A stretch of DNA of 64,000 nt from Methanolobus sp. (GCA_021767785.1 JAASSR010000003.1:1-64000); one strand, 5' to 3'; positions 1 through 12,163 are shown, numbered from the stretch's first letter. The notes: generated from the letters alone by a model not told the origin. Numbers and translations are program-made.

Positions 1-219
1 AACATCAAGGAAATTATCACATTGGCTAAGATGGTAAAAAGGAATTCTCATGGGATATTGGAATCAATTAAACAAGGTATCAGTAATGGTGTTGTTGAAG
101 GATTGAACAACAAGATTAAGACTGCTTTTAAGAGATCATATGGATTAAAGACTGAGAAGTGTAGGAATACTATGATATTCTTGATGGCAGGTAAACTCAG
201 TTTACCCACACGATGTTAA
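1..219 (+). pseudogene. C-terminal part of an ISL3-like transposase (cut by window edge, or a remnant)
   Basis: Reading frame is open from base 1; translation NGVVEGLNNKIKTAFKRSYGLKTEKCRNTMIFLMAGKL resembles the ISL3-type DDE transposase C-terminus; followed by TTTACCCACACGATGTTAAAGAGATCC, which resembles an IS end. Confidence 0.7.
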
Positions 220-242
220 AGAGATCCGGTTTTTTAAATTTG

Positions 243-304
<62 letters not shown>

Positions 305-422
305 TGCTATTTAAAATTATTTTAAAGAAAGTATGAATACAAAAAATGTGAAGATAATTATATATAGAAGAACAAACAATCTACTTTCGCTTAGAAATGA
401 TACCATACCTAAGGGGAAAATT

Positions 423-1280
423 ATGGGAAACATGCTAAAAACCACTTTATTACTTGCTTCTCTTACAGGTTTACTTGTTATAGTAGGCCGTATGATAGGA
501 GGAGTATCCGGAATGATAATTGCATTTGCATTTGCAATAATCATGAACTTCGGAAGTTACTGGTATAGTGACAAGATAGTCCTGAAAATGTACCGTGCTC
601 AGGAGGTCACAGAAGCAGAGGCACCACAACTTCATGGAATCGTCCAGAAACTGGCCATGCGCGCAAACCTTCCGATGCCAAAGGTCTACATAGTCAATAC
701 TTCAATGCCAAACGCATTTGCAACAGGCAGAGACCCTCAACATGCGGCAGTTGCAGCAACAACCGGGATTCTGGACCTGCTGACATCTGAAGAACTGGAA
801 GGTGTACTGGCGCATGAAATGGCTCACGTCAAGAACCGTGACACTCTGATAAGTGCCATTGCAGCAACAATTGCAGGTGTTATTACAATGATAGCTACCT
901 GGGTCAAATGGGCAGCCATATTCGGAGGAATCGGAGGAAGAGATAACAACGGTGCAAACAATATCATCGGCTTTCTCGCACTGGCAATCGTTGCACCACT
1001 GGCAGCTACGATAATACAACTTGCCATTTCAAGATCAAGGGAATTCGCAGCCGATGAAGAAGGGGCACGTATCTCCCAGAAACCCTGGGCACTTGCAAGT
1101 GCGCTTGAAAAACTGGAATACGGAAGTTCTCACTATCGTCAGAGAAGAGGCGACGTACAACCTTCAGAGTCGACCGCCCACATGTTCATCGTAAACCCTC
1201 TTAAGGGCAGCTCGATAATGAACCTGTTCAGAACACACCCAGTAACAGAAGAGCGTATCAAACGCCTGCGTTCCATGTGA
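423..1280 (+). CDS. htpX: HtpX-like M48 zinc metalloprotease
   Basis: HEMAH zinc motif, TM segments, [13 protein letters not shown]; start at 423 (MGNMLKT) preferred over the ORF-track start at 333. Confidence 0.9.
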   Translation: MGNMLKTTLLLASLTGLLVIVGRMIGGVSGMIIAFAFAIIMNFGSYWYSDKIVLKMYRAQEVTEAEAPQLHGIVQKLAMRANLPMPKVYIVNTSMPNAFATGRDPQHAAVAATTGILDLLTSEELEGVLAHEMAHVKNRDTLISAIAATIAGVITMIATWVKWAAIFGGIGGRDNNGANNIIGFLALAIVAPLAATIIQLAISRSREFAADEEGARISQKPWALASALEKLEYGSSHYRQRRGDVQPSESTAHMFIVNPLKGSSIMNLFRTHPVTEERIKRLRSM

Positions 1281-1307
1281 GAATGATAATTACCCAGAAT
1301 ATCAGAT

Positions 1308-1757
1308 CTAAAAATTAAAGAGGCTTGTCTGTCCCCTTTCCACAAGATGGATGACCTCTATGTCTTTTTCTTCAAATTTTACGGACAGATAGTTTCGGTG
1401 GCAACCCTTAGGACTCTTTTCCGCACACATCAACACCAATCGTCCATCAGCTTCATTAACTTTCCTGATCAGATCTATAAGTCTCTCCAGACTCTTTCTG
1501 AAAGAATCCGTAGACATATATTCAATATAAGTAGAGTCACGCATACCACCCACACCTTCACAATGAGAATAGGATATTCCGATCTTCGGAAGTAACTTTT
1601 CCAGTGATTCCCTGTCATAATCCTTAAATGTGGACTGTGGGTATCTTCTTATATCCACCAGATGTGTTATTTTGTTCGCTGTCAGCATATCCATAAAATC
1701 ATTTATCTGCCGATTTCCATATCCTATTGTGTAGCATTTCATTCCTGGCACCATCAA
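1308..1757 (-). CDS. DUF488 family protein
   Basis: CYTIGYGNRQINDFMDML...LVDIRRYPQS...LMCAEKSPKGCHRNYL pattern of DUF488. Confidence 0.85.
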   Translation of the reverse strand: MMVPGMKCYTIGYGNRQINDFMDMLTANKITHLVDIRRYPQSTFKDYDRESLEKLLPKIGISYSHCEGVGGMRDSTYIEYMSTDSFRKSLERLIDLIRKVNEADGRLVLMCAEKSPKGCHRNYLSVKFEEKDIEVIHLVERGQTSLFNF

Positions 1758-2070
1758 TTACCCATAAGTTGTGATAATTCAAATTTAAACGAATGTTATT
1801 AGCATGTTTGCTGCATCCGATAAAAACAGTTCGGAACAATTATGTTCTACAGACCTCTAATATTATCTTCAATGAGCTATAATCCATTGTCATCGATAAG
1901 AATATCATTAAGAACCGCTATTTTTCTTCTGATCATTACAGTATAAGGAAAAATTCATATTGGTCTTGAATAAACTTAATGTGGAAATTCCTTTGTATTC
2001 AATATAGGGAATGGTATCTGAAGGATATCAAATGAGTACACTTTATTCAAACTTTAATCAAGAGGATAAA

Positions 2071-3348
2071 ATGAAAGTATCTGTCAGCACTTCAAAGATA
2101 AAAGGTGAAGTTTTTGCACCACCGTCTAAAAGTTATACCCACCGGGCGATAACAGTTGCCGCCCTGTCGGATGAATGTGTCATCCGCAGACCCCTCATGT
2201 CAGCTGATACACTTGCAACAATACGTGCATGCGAAGATTTCGGAGCAAACATAGAACAGTCCGAAGGTAAATTAAAAATAGTGGGGTTGAACGGCAAACC
2301 GTTTGTTCCAAATAACGTGATAGATGTTGCAAATTCGGGAACCACCCTGCGATTTATGACAGCCGTTGCCGCACTCACAAATGGTGTGACAGTACTTACT
2401 GGTGACAGTTCAGTCAGGAATCGTCCAAATCAGCCACTTCTGGACGTACTCAACAGGCTTGGCGTAGAAGCATATTCTACCAGAGGAAACGGATGTGCAC
2501 CTCTTGTGGTGCGTGGTGGTCTGAAAGGTGCAATTACAACCATAGACGGGTCGATCAGTTCACAGTTCATTTCCGCACTTCTTATAGCATGTCCTCTGAC
2601 TACCAAGAGTACAACCCTGTCCATAAAAGGAGAGATGAAATCAAGGCCCTATGTGAACGTTACAATGGAAATTATCGAAAAGGCCGGTGCAGAGATACTC
2701 ATACAGGAAGGGAACACTATCAAGTTCATAATACCGGCTAATCAGAAATACAACCTCAAGGATTACACGGTTCCCGGAGATTTCTCATCAGCTTCCTATT
2801 TGCTGGCTGCTGCTGCAATGACAGGGTCAACTGTAACAGTGAAGAATCTCTTCCCATCCAACCAGGGAGATGTTGAGATCATCGACGTACTTGAACGTAT
2901 GGGAGCAGATATAACATGGGATAAGGAAGAAGGAGTCGTAAAGATAACAGGGAACGGTCTGAAAGGTACCGTCTTCGATGCCGGTGCGACACCCGATCTG
3001 GTACCCACCATTGCAGTACTGGCAGCATGTGCAGACGGTGTTACTGTAATTGAGAACGCAGAACATGTACGGTATAAGGAAACCGACAGATTGCATGCAA
3101 TGGCAATGGAATTGACGAAAATGGGTGTAGCTGTAAAAGAAGAACCGGACCAGTTGACAATTACCGGCGGGAAACTTCGAGGAGCAAAACTGCACGGATG
3201 GCACGATCACCGAATAATAATGGCACTTACAATTGCCGGAATGGTCGCAGGAGATACTGTGATAGATACAGCAGAATCAGTGGATATCTCCTTCCCCGAC
3301 TTCTTTGAAGTAATGCAGGGTCTGGGAGCGCATATCAATCCGTTCTGA
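2071..3348 (+). CDS. aroA: 3-phosphoshikimate 1-carboxyvinyltransferase (EPSP synthase)
   Basis: PPSKSYTHRA, NSGTTLRFM, GDSSVRNRPNQPLLD, SSQFISALL, RYKETDRL, DHRIIMAL motifs; likely start at 2071 (MKVSVSTSKIKG). Confidence 0.95.
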   Translation: MKVSVSTSKIKGEVFAPPSKSYTHRAITVAALSDECVIRRPLMSADTLATIRACEDFGANIEQSEGKLKIVGLNGKPFVPNNVIDVANSGTTLRFMTAVAALTNGVTVLTGDSSVRNRPNQPLLDVLNRLGVEAYSTRGNGCAPLVVRGGLKGAITTIDGSISSQFISALLIACPLTTKSTTLSIKGEMKSRPYVNVTMEIIEKAGAEILIQEGNTIKFIIPANQKYNLKDYTVPGDFSSASYLLAAAAMTGSTVTVKNLFPSNQGDVEIIDVLERMGADITWDKEEGVVKITGNGLKGTVFDAGATPDLVPTIAVLAACADGVTVIENAEHVRYKETDRLHAMAMELTKMGVAVKEEPDQLTITGGKLRGAKLHGWHDHRIIMALTIAGMVAGDTVIDTAESVDISFPDFFEVMQGLGAHINPF

Positions 3349-3360
3349 TATAAGAATTAA

Positions 3361-3387
3361 AGAAAAAGGAAGAATCCTTCCCTTTTT
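3361..3387. terminator. Candidate bidirectional terminator between convergent aroA and the hydantoinase gene
   Basis: AAAAAGGAAGAATCCTTCCCTTTTTT inverted repeat with A/T tracts on both flanks. Confidence 0.6.
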
Positions 3388-5436
3388 TCATTTTCCTGAA
3401 TAAGAACCGTTGGCAGTTCTGCTACTAATTGCTTTTTTGCGCATGTAATCAGGAATTACATCTTTTTCCACAACAAGTTTGGATGTACCTATACCGACTA
3501 CAATTACCTTACTTTCAACGGGTTCTTCACCTTCTCTTACCATCAGGTCCTTTTTTCTCACTTCTATCTCTACCTCATCTTTTGAATAACCTGCAGACCT
3601 CATATAATCCATGATGAAATCCTTGCCGGTCTTTCTGGCAAAATCAAAAGCCTGAGCATAGTCAGGGAAGATCTCCCTTCCATCAGGAGTGAAAACAAAA
3701 TAACTTACAACCTCTTTTGCACTTTTCAGTTCCTCATCTGTTACATCCTCACCTGTTATCGGAGCGAAATCTCTCTTGATAAGTATCTCTATGCGCTTGA
3801 TACCTTTACCTACTAGTGCACCTACGGCATTCCCCACACGTGCGTATTCGGGAACAACAATGTTGGCTTCGATGAGATCTTCCATCTCTTTCTTATAAGC
3901 AACAACAGGACCACCCAGAAGTATCACAGGAGTTTCAACTTTAAAGCGTGTATAATTCTCTCCGGAGAGCATCTGATCAATTACAGACTGAGGAATTCCG
4001 TCAACAAGATAAGATACAAGATCCGAGGCCATGTTCTTTGCTACCTTCTTCTTTACCATGGTAGCGACCTCTTCCTTAGTGACACGCAATTGTTTTGCAA
4101 GTTTTTCAGCACCTATCATAGAAGCTTCTGTTTCCCAGTTCCTGAAGTCTCCAAGGACATGCAGAGCATCTGTAGGTGTGAAACCAATTGCCTGCACAAG
4201 ACGCTTCTGGATAAGACCATCAAGTGCACGGACACTCGGCTGTTTTTTCAAACGGCGGAAAAGTTCAACATAAGATATCGGAGTTCCCTGTATGACATCA
4301 TATACCTCTTCCTCACTCCTGCTAAGTTCAAGTGGTCTGAGCCCTGTACGTACAAAGAACTTTGTTGGCTGTATATTCTCACAGAGAAGTTTTCTTGAAG
4401 GGGATTTTGACTCCTTCAATCTCTCAAGGAAACCTGCATATTCAACTGCAGCACGACAGAGAGGGATTACTCTTCTGGGGCCAACATAGAATTTCTGATC
4501 CTGTACCCAGATGTGACTATCTCCACCGGTTGCGGAAGTCTCCATTCTGATGGCTTTTACCATGGTCTTCCAGCCACCTACAACAGCACCCTGGTTACTG
4601 AGTTCAGGAACACCGTCTCTTATAAGGGCAACATCGGTACTGGTGCCTCCCACATCTATCATGGCACATGTATCACATTTTGTAAGGAAGGATGCGCCTA
4701 CAAGACTTGCAGCAGGTCCGGAAAATATTGATTCTATGGGACGCTCCAGAGCCTCATCCATACCTACAATTGAACCATCACATTTTAGCATGAGCAAATT
4801 GGCATCCATACCCCTGGATTTTATGTCCTGCATAATTGACTGGATGAACTTATGAGTAATGGGCAAAAGCTGGGCATTAAGATAGGCGGTAATAGCCCTG
4901 TCGTATGCACCAACTTCCTGGGATAGTTCGTGTCCGCATACAACAGGAAGTCCGGTGAGTTCACGGATAATCTCCTTAACACGAAGTTCATGTTCTGAGT
5001 TACGGTTACTGAAGAAGGATGATACCGAAAATGCCGCAACATGATCCTTTACCTCAAGGGCAAACCTCTTAACTCCTTCCTCATCAAGCGGAGCAGCTTC
5101 TTCTCCGTTACTTGTATGACCACCACTCAACTGGACATAATAAGGTGCAGGGAACCCTTCTTTTGGAATAACATAATCACCTACAAGAATAACACCAACT
5201 GGAAAACCCGTATCTTCAAGTATAGTATTAGTAGAAAGAGTGGTTGAGACTGAAACCAACTTTACGTCCTGAACATATTCAGGATTCAGCGAATCTATTA
5301 CTTTTTTAATACCCCCAATTGGGTCCGGATAGGTGGTGAGTTCTTTTGTGGCATCCATAATCACACCATCCGAGTCACGAATTATTACACCGTCTGTAAA
5401 GGTTCCTCCGGCATCAATGCCCAGACTGTATTGCAT
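3388..5436 (-). CDS. Hydantoinase/oxoprolinase (HyuA-like) family protein
   Basis: LGIDAGGTFTDGVI, STTLSTNTILE, IFSGPAASLVGA, IDVGGTSTDVALI motifs of the HyuA/oxoprolinase ASKHA family. Confidence 0.9.
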   Translation of the reverse strand: MQYSLGIDAGGTFTDGVIIRDSDGVIMDATKELTTYPDPIGGIKKVIDSLNPEYVQDVKLVSVSTTLSTNTILEDTGFPVGVILVGDYVIPKEGFPAPYYVQLSGGHTSNGEEAAPLDEEGVKRFALEVKDHVAAFSVSSFFSNRNSEHELRVKEIIRELTGLPVVCGHELSQEVGAYDRAITAYLNAQLLPITHKFIQSIMQDIKSRGMDANLLMLKCDGSIVGMDEALERPIESIFSGPAASLVGASFLTKCDTCAMIDVGGTSTDVALIRDGVPELSNQGAVVGGWKTMVKAIRMETSATGGDSHIWVQDQKFYVGPRRVIPLCRAAVEYAGFLERLKESKSPSRKLLCENIQPTKFFVRTGLRPLELSRSEEEVYDVIQGTPISYVELFRRLKKQPSVRALDGLIQKRLVQAIGFTPTDALHVLGDFRNWETEASMIGAEKLAKQLRVTKEEVATMVKKKVAKNMASDLVSYLVDGIPQSVIDQMLSGENYTRFKVETPVILLGGPVVAYKKEMEDLIEANIVVPEYARVGNAVGALVGKGIKRIEILIKRDFAPITGEDVTDEELKSAKEVVSYFVFTPDGREIFPDYAQAFDFARKTGKDFIMDYMRSAGYSKDEVEIEVRKKDLMVREGEEPVESKVIVVGIGTSKLVVEKDVIPDYMRKKAISSRTANGSYSGK

Positions 5437-5589
5437 TTTGATTCACTCCTTTAAAACAAAATCAAATTTAATAATTGATAGTGTAAAAAAGAACAGTTTT
5501 GCAATATTTAAGCATTACCATGTGATGCAGAAATAAAAAGAATAGAAACGAGAATTAAGTAAAGAATGTGTTTTGCACAAAAAGTGTAA

Positions 5590-5612
5590 GTAGCAGGCAA
5601 GAAGCCTGCACT
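5590..5612 (-). terminator. Stem-loop downstream of mcrA
   Basis: Perfect GCAGGC-AAGAA-GCCTGC (5593-5609) 14 nt past the mcrA stop, followed on the minus strand by an interrupted T-rich stretch. Confidence 0.6.
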
Positions 5613-5622
5613 TGTTTTAAAT

Positions 5623-7341
5623 TTATTTTGCTGGTATGATGAGTGATCTCTCACCAGCAGGCTCGAACTCTCTGAGAGCTCCCTTTGCAAACTCCTTCCT
5701 TGGCTGTGTGAAGTCAAATGGCAGGAGCTTGTCTGCGAAAGCGACCTTGATCAATGGGTTGACTGCGAATGCGTCTCCACGACCGGCGTGTGCACCGGAG
5801 GTGATTGCTGCATATCCACCCTGGTGACCTACGTTCATTGCGTAGTTCGGATAGTTTGGTCCACGCAGTTCAAGAGCCAGGCCTTCGTCGGACTGGTATG
5901 AGAGTACGTTTGTGGCACCACACTGGTCCTGCAGGTCGTATCCGAAGAAACCGAGTCTTCCGAGTGCTTCCTTGTGGAGGTACATACAGAGGTACCATCC
6001 GGACAGACCAGCATTTCCGTTTCCTGTTGCGATTGAAACAGCGGAACCTGCTGCTGCGGAAAGACTTGTTGCTCTCTGGGATCCACCGAAGTGGTCTTCG
6101 AGTGTTGTTGGGTACTTCTCGTAGTTCTCGATACCGTAGATGGTGGATTCTGTTGCAATATCCTTTACTACATCGAGGCTTGCCTGTACCTTGTTGTCTG
6201 TACCCTTGTTTGCTGCACCATCGTACTTGTCGTTGATGTAGTCAACGTTGTAGTAGAGGTTGTCATCAAGGATATTGTTACAGTATGCTGCTGTTGCGTA
6301 CTGGGTGAAACCTACACCACCGGACATGTATGAACCGAGCCAGATCTGGTCGTAAAGCATACATCCTGCACCGACTACTTCAAGAGCTACGTGTGCTGGG
6401 TCTTCTGCGTCTACACGGCTTGTCTGTACGATATCTGCCATGTGACCGAATGGAACTCCTCCAGGCTCGTTTGGTGCACGTGCACGTCTTGCTGGAAGCA
6501 TGTCACCCATCTGGATAACACCAGCGTGCTTTGCTGCATATGAAAGGTCAGCTACTGCTGCTTCACCGGCACACATGCTGTATGCTGAAATGAATGACAT
6601 ACCGACCTGCATAGCCATCCACCTGCTTGTCTGACCACCGTCTGTGGTTCTGCTGACAATTGTTGGGATGTGTGCTGCCTGCCATGATGTCTTTCCGATT
6701 GCTGCCTTGATCTGTTCTGCCTGCTCTTCAGGGAATTCCTTGTTGATGTCAAGAAGGAACTGACTGTCGATCTCGTCTGCAAGTTCATCGTCACCTGTGA
6801 ACATCTTGACATAACAGTCATCTACAAGAGCAGGGTGTGTTTCGACCATGTGTTCCTGAACAACTGCTCCTCCTGGAAGTGCGTGGTTGAGTGTTTCAAG
6901 ATAATGGTTGATTGTCTCTGGTGTGACTTCGATACCGAGCCTCTTTTCGAGTGTCTCGTGAGCCATGTCCATTCCGACAATTACGGTCCTTCTGATGTCA
7001 TCCCACATCTGCTGCATTGCAGCGTTGTTGACGTAGTGAAGGTCATCGATCTCTACCATGTCATCTGTTCCGGAAAGGAAAGATGGGGTAAGTGCTCTCT
7101 GACCGAGTGGTATACCACCACAGTGCATCATTGGATTGTAACCGACAAGTCCTCTCTTCTTTGCGATATCCTGACCTGCCTTTTTCATCTCTAATTTACG
7201 TGGGTTCTGTTCAACACCAAGTCTGTAGTATTCTACAGTCTTGTCTGTGATGTCGCCACCTTCCATTTTGTTAGTACCATGTTCTTTTGTGTACTTAATC
7301 TCCATGTGTTTTGCAAACTTTCTCTGTCTGTCGTCTGCCAT
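5623..7341 (-). CDS. mcrA: Methyl-coenzyme M reductase alpha subunit
   Basis: [61 protein letters not shown]; start at 7341 rather than 7413. Confidence 0.99.
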   Translation of the reverse strand: MADDRQRKFAKHMEIKYTKEHGTNKMEGGDITDKTVEYYRLGVEQNPRKLEMKKAGQDIAKKRGLVGYNPMMHCGGIPLGQRALTPSFLSGTDDMVEIDDLHYVNNAAMQQMWDDIRRTVIVGMDMAHETLEKRLGIEVTPETINHYLETLNHALPGGAVVQEHMVETHPALVDDCYVKMFTGDDELADEIDSQFLLDINKEFPEEQAEQIKAAIGKTSWQAAHIPTIVSRTTDGGQTSRWMAMQVGMSFISAYSMCAGEAAVADLSYAAKHAGVIQMGDMLPARRARAPNEPGGVPFGHMADIVQTSRVDAEDPAHVALEVVGAGCMLYDQIWLGSYMSGGVGFTQYATAAYCNNILDDNLYYNVDYINDKYDGAANKGTDNKVQASLDVVKDIATESTIYGIENYEKYPTTLEDHFGGSQRATSLSAAAGSAVSIATGNGNAGLSGWYLCMYLHKEALGRLGFFGYDLQDQCGATNVLSYQSDEGLALELRGPNYPNYAMNVGHQGGYAAITSGAHAGRGDAFAVNPLIKVAFADKLLPFDFTQPRKEFAKGALREFEPAGERSLIIPAK

Positions 7342-7351
7342 TATAATCACC

Positions 7352-8101
7352 TCAGTTCTCCGGCTTGAAACCATAAGCGGTTCTCTGATCGAATACCCTG
7401 TGTACCCATTCAATTACTTCGGAGTCGTCTCTGAATGCTACGTTGTCAACACGGTATATGGTTGTTCTCTTTGCTGCTTCATCTGCAGACATTGGTTTTC
7501 CGAGATTGACCTTCTTGTCGATCGGTCTTCCTACCTGGTCCTTGTGCATTATGATTACATCGCCTTCTTTTCTGCACCTGTCGAGCATGTCAAACATCAC
7601 ACCGTCTTCTGGAAGTCTGAGTGAGTGACCGTGTACTGTTGCACCTCTGAGACTTGCAAGTGCAGGGCATGTCATTTCAGTTTCCATCTGGAACTTTGCG
7701 ATCTCTTCCATGTCCCTTTCACGAGCCTCAACGACCTGACGACCGGAAAGTGTACCTGGGTCGACACCTCTGAAGTTGATTGCTGCGTTGTAGGATCTGA
7801 AGTATGGTGTTGCTGGTGCGTTGTACATTGAGTCAACAAACTGTACATATCTTACCCTGTCACCAGCCTTTGCTCCTGCCGTTGGTTCTACGAGTTCCCT
7901 GATGGAACACTCTGGTTCACCCATTTCTGCAAGAGGTGGGTGTGTGCTTGGGTAGTCGCTACCTGGTGCACGGTGTCCGAGAACAAGTGTCAGGTCATCG
8001 TCGGAGATCTCTCTGAGCTTCTCGACCTTACCGGACATGTGTTTTCTTCTGTTTTCAGCAACTGACGTTGCTCCTGGATAATATTGTGGTTCATATGCCA
8101 T
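7352..8101 (-). CDS. mcrG: Methyl-coenzyme M reductase gamma subunit
   Basis: [45 protein letters not shown]. Confidence 0.99.
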   Translation of the reverse strand: MAYEPQYYPGATSVAENRRKHMSGKVEKLREISDDDLTLVLGHRAPGSDYPSTHPPLAEMGEPECSIRELVEPTAGAKAGDRVRYVQFVDSMYNAPATPYFRSYNAAINFRGVDPGTLSGRQVVEARERDMEEIAKFQMETEMTCPALASLRGATVHGHSLRLPEDGVMFDMLDRCRKEGDVIIMHKDQVGRPIDKKVNLGKPMSADEAAKRTTIYRVDNVAFRDDSEVIEWVHRVFDQRTAYGFKPEN

Positions 8102-8113
8102 AATTATTCACTC

Positions 8114-8728
8114 CTAATTCTCTAATGATCTCATTGTGGTTTTCACGGCTTTCACGAGTTCGTTCAGTTTTTCCCTCGAACATGATTCGCCTCGTGTAAC
8201 TCCCGTCACAATTTCCATTACCCTTCCTTTCGCTAAAATATCACTATCCTGTGGTTTTACAAGTCTTGTCCTTATTCCTGCCATTGCAAAATCCTCGAAA
8301 TCAACGAGGGTCTGACAAACAACTACCGCAGGAATATCCGCTTCTTCAAGTATTGCTTTTACTTTTCTTACCACATGGTCCCTTATGTTCCCCGTGTGGA
8401 TAACAGCAACTTTGTGCCTGTTGATCTGTGCTATCTCCTCAGGACTTATACCAAAAGAGCCGGAACCCATATTGGTGTCCGGTACACCGGAACCGGTGTT
8501 AAGCACAAGCACACTTACCTGAATTTCCTCGCGGCGCATACCATATGTGAGTTCACACACAGGTTTTGTGATATGTCTTCTGCCGGGACTCATTGCAACT
8601 GCGATGACATCCGGTCTTCCGGTTTCGGAAAGAGTACCACGCTGGGCGAGTCCTCCTCCTCTGCCAAGACCCATACCATGTCTGCAATCAACAACCTGTG
8701 TTTCCCGATCGAACACTATATCACTCAT
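8114..8728 (-). CDS. mcrC: Methyl-coenzyme M reductase operon protein C
   Basis: CRHGMGLGRGGGLAQRGTLSE, MSPGRRHITKPVCELTYGMRREEIQVSVLVLN; position in mcrBDCGA. Confidence 0.97.
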   Translation of the reverse strand: MSDIVFDRETQVVDCRHGMGLGRGGGLAQRGTLSETGRPDVIAVAMSPGRRHITKPVCELTYGMRREEIQVSVLVLNTGSGVPDTNMGSGSFGISPEEIAQINRHKVAVIHTGNIRDHVVRKVKAILEEADIPAVVVCQTLVDFEDFAMAGIRTRLVKPQDSDILAKGRVMEIVTGVTRGESCSREKLNELVKAVKTTMRSLEN

Positions 8729-9215
8729 CCTTTTCAGGTTTAAGGATACATACGGGATGATTTTTCAGTTTTCCTTTCGGATCTGTCATTCCGATCATCA
8801 TTGGATCAGCACCCGGACCTCTTTTTGCATAGTCGGTTACGGTCTGCCTTCTCGGAATGAAATTACCTTCCCTGAATTCAAATGATACAGGAAGAAGATC
8901 TTCACAAACTTCCCTGACCTGCTCTTTTACATCTGCGTCTATAACCTCCATACGGATGCTACCGACATATACAGCAAGTTCTATCGCCTGGCCTCCAACT
9001 TCTATAACAGTATTCCCCGGATGGTTCACAGGCATTCCTGTGGCAGGTCCGTAAGGAACGGTCTGGGGAAGTCTGGGGCCATGAACAAACAACCTGATAA
9101 CACCACTAAGGTCAGCTATCTCGTTGAGTAAGTTCTGGGCCGTTTCGGGTTTAAGCAACCTTGAAGGGAATATTTCAAGCTGCAAAGTGTTTGTGTCTGA
9201 AAAAGCTTCGGACAT
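8721..9215 (-). CDS. mcrD: Methyl-coenzyme M reductase operon protein D
   Basis: LQLEIFPSRLLKPETAQNLLNEI, VHGPRLP; overlaps mcrC by 8 bp. Confidence 0.96.
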   Translation of the reverse strand: MSEAFSDTNTLQLEIFPSRLLKPETAQNLLNEIADLSGVIRLFVHGPRLPQTVPYGPATGMPVNHPGNTVIEVGGQAIELAVYVGSIRMEVIDADVKEQVREVCEDLLPVSFEFREGNFIPRRQTVTDYAKRGPGADPMMIGMTDPKGKLKNHPVCILKPEKDE

Positions 9216-9262
9216 TGTTTTACCTTTATAATTTGTGATATTTAAAGGAGGGAATTTGTGTC

Positions 9263-10567
9263 TTAGAGAGCTCCTGCTACTGCCTTTATTGGCTCCTTGA
9301 ACTCTTTGATTGATCCAAATACGCTTCCGACAAGTCCTGATGTCTTCTCTACGGAGAACATCTGAGTACCTGCATCAAGTGAGACTGCTGCACATACACA
9401 TGGAATTGCGAAACCTCTGGAGTGCCTGGTTACTACGTGGTTACCGTTGAAGATACCTGGCCCACCGCCACCATAGATGGAGTGACTGAAGAATGAGAAT
9501 CCTACTGCGGTACCCTGTGCTCTACCCATGTCACAGCCTGGAAGACCTGTTTCCTTCTCAAGCATATCGTTGAAGTAGAGAATGGTTGAGGATACGTTCT
9601 GAGCTGCTCTGCCTGCACCACAGTTCACCATGGTTGCTGCAAGCTGACCTGCTGCTGCACATGCATTCCACATTGAAACGTCATTTGCCTTGTAGAAGTT
9701 GTAGCCGGATGGTGCTGTCTTGTCAACTGATATCACATCAAGTTCAAGAGCCTTGTCGACTACGGACTGGATCACAGTACCTATTGTACCGTCCTTACCG
9801 TTCTCTTTTACAAGATCGTAAACTACATTGTTTGCGTTAAGACCCTGATATGCAAGACCGAGTAACTGGTGTCTCTCGAATTGTCCCACAGCATTACCCA
9901 TCTCGTACATACCTACCTGCTCGTAGATGGATGAAAGTGCTGCTGCATTCATTGCCTTCTTACCGGTGATTGCTGCAATGTGGTTTGTTGTGATGTTCCT
10001 CAGAGAGTAACCAAGACCTTCGTTCTTCTGCGGGATACTGAGAATGGACTGAACATTACCACCGGACATATCCATTGTCTGAGGGTAGCTTCCCCATACA
10101 GCGGACTTTACGATAGGTGCATCGAACATGTCAGTGTTGAACATGTCAATGATGGTCTGGACCACTGCTGCACCTGTTACGGTACTTGCGGATACGAAAT
10201 CTGCACCCACCTGTGATCTTACGCTTGGAACCTGGACGATCATCTGCTTTCCGCCACCAAGTTCCTTTACATTGGTGTCATCATCATCGCTTACGCTTAC
10301 CAGTTTTGCTACAGCATCCTGGATTGCGCCTGCATTGCCAACGATATCATAATCAAGTTCCCTACCAAGGATCTTCTTCTTCTTTCCACCTAATGCACCT
10401 GTCTTAAGTGCTTTTTCGATTCCTGCGAGATTAACTGCAACAGTCCTCTTGGTGTCTTTTATGATATTTTGTATTGCTGTGTTTCTTGTTGGCGCAATAT
10501 CTATGAGATCAACGCCGCTTTCCAACAGTTTACCTCTGTCGTCGTAAATGTCTATTTTATCAGACAC
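9263..10567 (-). CDS. mcrB: Methyl-coenzyme M reductase beta subunit (GTG start)
   Basis: [35 protein letters not shown]; codon at 10567-10565 is GTG, preceded by AGGAGG. Confidence 0.99.
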   Translation of the reverse strand: MSDKIDIYDDRGKLLESGVDLIDIAPTRNTAIQNIIKDTKRTVAVNLAGIEKALKTGALGGKKKKILGRELDYDIVGNAGAIQDAVAKLVSVSDDDDTNVKELGGGKQMIVQVPSVRSQVGADFVSASTVTGAAVVQTIIDMFNTDMFDAPIVKSAVWGSYPQTMDMSGGNVQSILSIPQKNEGLGYSLRNITTNHIAAITGKKAMNAAALSSIYEQVGMYEMGNAVGQFERHQLLGLAYQGLNANNVVYDLVKENGKDGTIGTVIQSVVDKALELDVISVDKTAPSGYNFYKANDVSMWNACAAAGQLAATMVNCGAGRAAQNVSSTILYFNDMLEKETGLPGCDMGRAQGTAVGFSFFSHSIYGGGGPGIFNGNHVVTRHSRGFAIPCVCAAVSLDAGTQMFSVEKTSGLVGSVFGSIKEFKEPIKAVAGAL

Positions 10568-10927
10568 GTATATTTTCCTCCTATGTTTCTATTCAGAAAT
10601 CACCCATTCTGGAAACGTACAGATTATAATGAAAGGTTAATTACTCTGTACCACACAGTAATTTCTGCACGAATAATTTCCACTGGGAATTCTCGGAATT
10701 ATTAAGCAACAATGACGTTTAAACCTTTTGCATCGTTTTTGACAATATCGTTATCATCTAACGCATGTAAACGCCATTGATGAAAAAATTTGACTATGTA
10801 TCCTGAAAAAATCCTGACAAATACAAATACCATTGATCATAAGATAAGGTCAAATTGCTGTAAAACCCCATAAAAGAGTCCGATCATCCATAAATATTAA
10901 GTATCCACATAATGTCTAATCCGTTCT

Positions 10928-12163
10928 ATGGAGATCACCGCTGACGTAGGAGGCAATCCGGGAATAGATTGCAAGGGCTTCTGCACATACTGTTATTTTA
11001 AAAAAGTGAAAGAGAACCCTCCTTTTGGTTGCAAATACTGCTTACCCTTTAAAAAGGGATGCGATTACTGTACCAGAGGAGTAAGAGAAGCCTATTCCGG
11101 ATTCAAACCGGGAGAGTATGTATTCCAGGAACTGTACCAGAAACTCAGGATGAGTTCCGACAACATAGACAAAATAACAGTTAGTGGCGGAGGCGATATA
11201 AGTTGTTATCCGGACCTTATGGAACTTGTGGCAAACCTTGCGCAGTTCGGGCTTCCAATACACCTTGGATATACAAGTGGAAAAGGTTTTAATAAAGGTG
11301 ATGAAGCTGATTTCTTCATAGAATACGGAGTGGCCGAGGTCTCGTTCACTGTATTTGCAACAGACCCTGAACTGAGAAGAGAGTATATGCGTGACCCTGA
11401 GCCAGAAGCTTCAATTGAAGTCCTTCGTCGTTTCTGTCAGTATTGCGATGTTTATGCTGCAATAGTACTGATCCCGGGAGTAAATGACGGTGAAGTACTT
11501 GACAAGACACTTCAGGATCTGGAAGAGATGGGTGCAAAAGGTGCAATACTCATGCGTTTTGCAAACAAAACGGACCAGGGACTTATTCTGAACAACGCTC
11601 CTGTAATTGAAGATATAGAAGCACACTCAATAGAAGAGTTCCTTCAGATCGTTAGGGATGCTGATTCAAAGACTGACATACGCGTAACCGGAACACCACT
11701 TGAAGACCCAATGATCGGATGTCCTTATGCGATCAGAAACGAACAGAACGCACTGGAAAAACTTCCTGAGATAAAAAAAGAGGCAACTGTTCTTACAAGC
11801 AGAGCTTCAAAGAAAAGGCTTCAGGAAATATTCACTAAACTTGGAAGCAATGTAAATGTGGTTGCCACCGGCAAAGATATCGGGTGCCTTATAACCATAG
11901 AAGATCTGAAAGACCTTGATCTTTCAGAAGTTAAAGAAACGATTATCATCCCGGGCAGGGCGTTCGTGCATGACCCGGAAGCTACAAATGTGCTTTCAAA
12001 AGACGGGGTTTCACGTTTTGTGCGCAGAGGACCTGATATGCTCACCTATGATGGAGAGATGTCCATAGGCCTTTCGAAGAATGAAGTGCTCGAATTCGAG
12101 ATCCGCCAGTTCACAGAACTTATAAACGGGATCAATGCCCTCGGTCTTCCGGTTAAAGAATAA
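10928..12163 (+). CDS. mmp10: Methanogenesis marker protein 10 (radical SAM; McrA arginine C-methyltransferase)
   Basis: [27 protein letters not shown] with CxxxCxxC radical-SAM motif; divergent from mcr, as in Methanosarcina. Confidence 0.93.
   Translation: MEITADVGGNPGIDCKGFCTYCYFKKVKENPPFGCKYCLPFKKGCDYCTRGVREAYSGFKPGEYVFQELYQKLRMSSDNIDKITVSGGGDISCYPDLMELVANLAQFGLPIHLGYTSGKGFNKGDEADFFIEYGVAEVSFTVFATDPELRREYMRDPEPEASIEVLRRFCQYCDVYAAIVLIPGVNDGEVLDKTLQDLEEMGAKGAILMRFANKTDQGLILNNAPVIEDIEAHSIEEFLQIVRDADSKTDIRVTGTPLEDPMIGCPYAIRNEQNALEKLPEIKKEATVLTSRASKKRLQEIFTKLGSNVNVVATGKDIGCLITIEDLKDLDLSEVKETIIIPGRAFVHDPEATNVLSKDGVSRFVRRGPDMLTYDGEMSIGLSKNEVLEFEIRQFTELINGINALGLPVKE

Noticed and set aside
5805-7194. 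Several plus-strand ORFs within mcrA (e.g. 5805-6236, 6835-7194)
   Set aside because: Antisense to the highly conserved mcrA; codon-bias shadow ORFs.
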